Assembly: GCA_029961105.1 (NCBI GenBank)
Contig: JASBVO010000002.1
Coordinates: 296,136-360,135 of the forward strand
DNA: 64,000 bases
Reading direction: 5' to 3'
Source: Micrococcus sp.
GTDB lineage: Bacteria > Actinomycetota > Actinomycetes > Actinomycetales > Micrococcaceae
The position numbers and the translations under genes were made by a program. The stretch's first letter is position 1. Each line of letters starts with the position of its first letter. Shown here piece after piece: positions 62,462 through 64,000 of the stretch. The notes beneath the pieces are model-generated. The model worked only from the letters and a program-made list of their open reading frames with translations. It was not told where the DNA came from and did no database searches.

Positions 62462-63958
62462 TTAGAAGAAGCCCTGCTTGCCCTCCGCGTAGGAGACCAG
62501 CAGGTTCTTCGTCTGCTGATAGTGGTCCAGCATCATCCGGTGGTTCTCGCGGCCGAAACCGGAGGACTTGTAGCCGCCGAACGCCGCGTGGGCCGGGTAG
62601 GCGTGGTAGTTGTTCACCCACACCCGGCCGGCCTGGATGGCCCGGCCGGCCCGGTAGGCGATGTTGCCGTTGCGGGACCACACGCCGGCGCCGAGGCCGT
62701 AGAGGGTGTCATTGGAGATGGCCATGGCGTCGTCGAAGTCGCTGAACGTGGTCACCGAGACCACGGGCCCGAAGATCTCCTCCTGGAAGATCCGCATCCG
62801 GTTGTGGCCTCGGAAGATGGTGGGCTGGACGTAGTACCCGCCGGCCAGGTCGCCGTCGAGCTCGGCCCGGGCCCCGCCGGCGAGCACCTCGGCACCCTCC
62901 TGGCGCCCGATGTCCAGGTAGGAGGTGATCTTCTCCAGCTGGTCGTTGGACGCCTGGGCCCCCATCATCGTGTTGATATCCAGCGGGTTGCCCTGCTTGA
63001 CCTGCCGGGTGCGCTCCACCACGGCCTCCAGGAACCGGTCCGCGATCGACTCCTGCACAAGGGCCCGGGACGGGCACGTGCAGACCTCGCCCTGGTTGAG
63101 GGCGAACATGGTGAACCCCTCCTGGGCCTTGTCCCAGTAGGCGTCCTCGGCGGCCATCACGTCCTCGAAGAACACGTTCGGGGACTTGCCGCCCAGCTCG
63201 AGCGTCACCGGGATCAGGTTCTCGGAGGCGTACTGCATGATGAGCCGGCCGGTGGTGGTCTCGCCCGTGAAGGCGATCTTGCGAATGCGCTTGTTGGCGG
63301 CCAGCGGCTTGCCGGCCTCCAGCCCGAAGCCATTGACGATGTTCCACACGCCCGCGGGCAGCAGGTCACCGATGAGTTCGGCGAGCACGAGGATCGAGGC
63401 CGGGGTCTGCTCCGCCGGCTTCATCACGATCGCGTTGCCGGCGGCCAGGGCAGGCGCCAGCTTCCAGGTGGCCATGAGGATCGGGAAGTTCCACGGGATG
63501 ATCTGGCCGACCACGCCGAGCGGCTCGTGGTAGTGGTAGGCCACCGTGTCCGGATCCAGTTGGGACAGGGATCCCTCCTGGGCGCGGATGGCGCCGGCGA
63601 AGTACCGGAAGTGGTCGATCGCCAGCGGCAGGTCGGCGTTGAGCGTCTCCCGGATGGCCTTGCCGTTGTCCCAGGTCTCGGCCACCGCCAGCATCTCGAG
63701 GTTCTCCTCCATGCGGTCGGCGATCCGGTTGAGGATCACCGCCCGGTCCGCCGGGGACGTGGCGCCCCAGGCCGGCGCCGCAGCATGGGCGGCGTCGAGC
63801 GCGGCCTCGATGTCCTCCGCCGTCCCGCGGCCGACCTCGGTGAACACCTGGCCGGTGACCGGCGTCGGGTTCTGGAAGTACTGGCCCTTGACCGGCGGGA
63901 CCCATTCGCCCCCGATGTAGTGCTCGTAGCGGGGCCTGAAGGAGACCTTGTCGACGAC
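62462..63958 (-). CDS. NAD-dependent aldehyde dehydrogenase (AldA/AldB, acetaldehyde type), 5' end interrupted
   Basis: About 495 codons remain. The frame runs upstream of the GTG at 63847 through [20 protein letters not shown] and VSFRPRYEH to about 63958, where it meets an IS-like end and its own start codon is missing. Active-site residues are the glutamate in [12 protein letters not shown] and the cysteine in [12 protein letters not shown]; the C-terminus [10 protein letters not shown] is typical of bacterial acetaldehyde or chloroacetaldehyde dehydrogenases (500-506 residues). About 10-12 N-terminal residues are lost, so it may be inactive or expressed from an internal start. Confidence 0.85.
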   Translation of the reverse strand, partial: VVDKVSFRPRYEHYIGGEWVPPVKGQYFQNPTPVTGQVFTEVGRGTAEDIEAALDAAHAAAPAWGATSPADRAVILNRIADRMEENLEMLAVAETWDNGKAIRETLNADLPLAIDHFRYFAGAIRAQEGSLSQLDPDTVAYHYHEPLGVVGQIIPWNFPILMATWKLAPALAAGNAIVMKPAEQTPASILVLAELIGDLLPAGVWNIVNGFGLEAGKPLAANKRIRKIAFTGETTTGRLIMQYASENLIPVTLELGGKSPNVFFEDVMAAEDAYWDKAQEGFTMFALNQGEVCTCPSRALVQESIADRFLEAVVERTRQVKQGNPLDINTMMGAQASNDQLEKITSYLDIGRQEGAEVLAGGARAELDGDLAGGYYVQPTIFRGHNRMRIFQEEIFGPVVSVTTFSDFDDAMAISNDTLYGLGAGVWSRNGNIAYRAGRAIQAGRVWVNNYHAYPAHAAFGGYKSSGFGRENHRMMLDHYQQTKNLLVSYAEGKQGFF

Positions 63959-63961
63959 GCG

Positions 63962-64000
63962 TGAAAGATGACCCCTTAGCGGCGGGTGAATCTTGACCCC
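63962..64000. mobile_element. Terminal end of an IS21-like insertion sequence
   Basis: TGAAAGATGACCCC, starting with the TG end base pair, is followed 25 bases later by GTGAATCTTGACCCC: two near-copies of GTGAA-N3-TGACCCC (63961-63975 and 63986-64000). Repeated subterminal boxes ending in GACCCC are usual in IS21-family ends. The istA/istB genes would lie beyond the window. Confidence 0.55.

Overview
High-GC actinobacterial chromosome. GC-rich codon use, frequent GTG/TTG starts and the gene families suggest a Micrococcaceae-like soil or plant organism (Kocuria, Citricoccus or Arthrobacter type); this is inferred, since no rRNA or tRNA lies in the window. No CRISPR array and no complete prophage or insertion sequence is visible. 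One insertion-sequence end is visible at the right edge.

Layout. 1-11.7 kb: IclR regulator, acetoacetyl-CoA synthetase and an aromatic-acid/H+-type MFS carrier, divergent from a tightly overlapping operon. That operon encodes a biotin carrier, a biotin carboxylase, a pyruvate-carboxylase-like carboxyltransferase, a HAD phosphatase and the two halves of a PEP-synthase-like phosphotransferase that lacks the PEP domain. I read it as a candidate phosphorylate-then-carboxylate route for a small ketone, possibly acetone to acetoacetate to acetoacetyl-CoA. This is the most novel system in the window. 11.9-15.6 kb: TetR regulator and YWTD propeller, divergent from an MFS exporter and an SDR, around a perfect operator. 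16-19 kb: PucR-type regulator and an MFS carrier coupled to a CoA-transferase remnant. 19.3-26.3 kb: acetyl-CoA synthetase directly behind a SAM-I riboswitch, a SnoaL protein, two siderophore-interacting flavoreductases and an MHS carrier. 26.3-29.3 kb: a two-gene flavin desulfurization operon under a second SAM-I riboswitch. 29.4-32.5 kb: ECF sigma/anti-sigma, class E/F sortase and DUF4397 surface protein. 32.6-39.5 kb: MFS exporters, RlmN, an MpaB-type oxygenase and a membrane protein.

39.5-46.2 kb: a metal island. It holds a three-helix-bundle protein, two ArsC/LMW-phosphatase-like paralogues whose catalytic cysteine is aspartate, a CDF exporter, and csoR-copZ-copA behind a double CsoR operator. 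46.3-59 kb: a catabolic cluster for (homo)protocatechuate-type aromatics: class A flavin hydroxylase, IclR, HpaI, HpaH, LuxR, MHS transporter, HpaD, HpaE, GntR and an unusual FAH-RraA fusion. A shared palindrome, ATCGTATACGAT, lies upstream of hpaH-hpaI and of the FAH-RraA gene and is probably the GntR site. 59-64 kb: SulP transporter, SRPBCC protein, alpha/beta hydrolase and an aldehyde dehydrogenase whose 5' end is cut by an IS21-like terminus.

Starts were chosen by Shine-Dalgarno sites, overlaps and conserved N-termini. Functions are family-level readings of the translated sequence; no database search was run.
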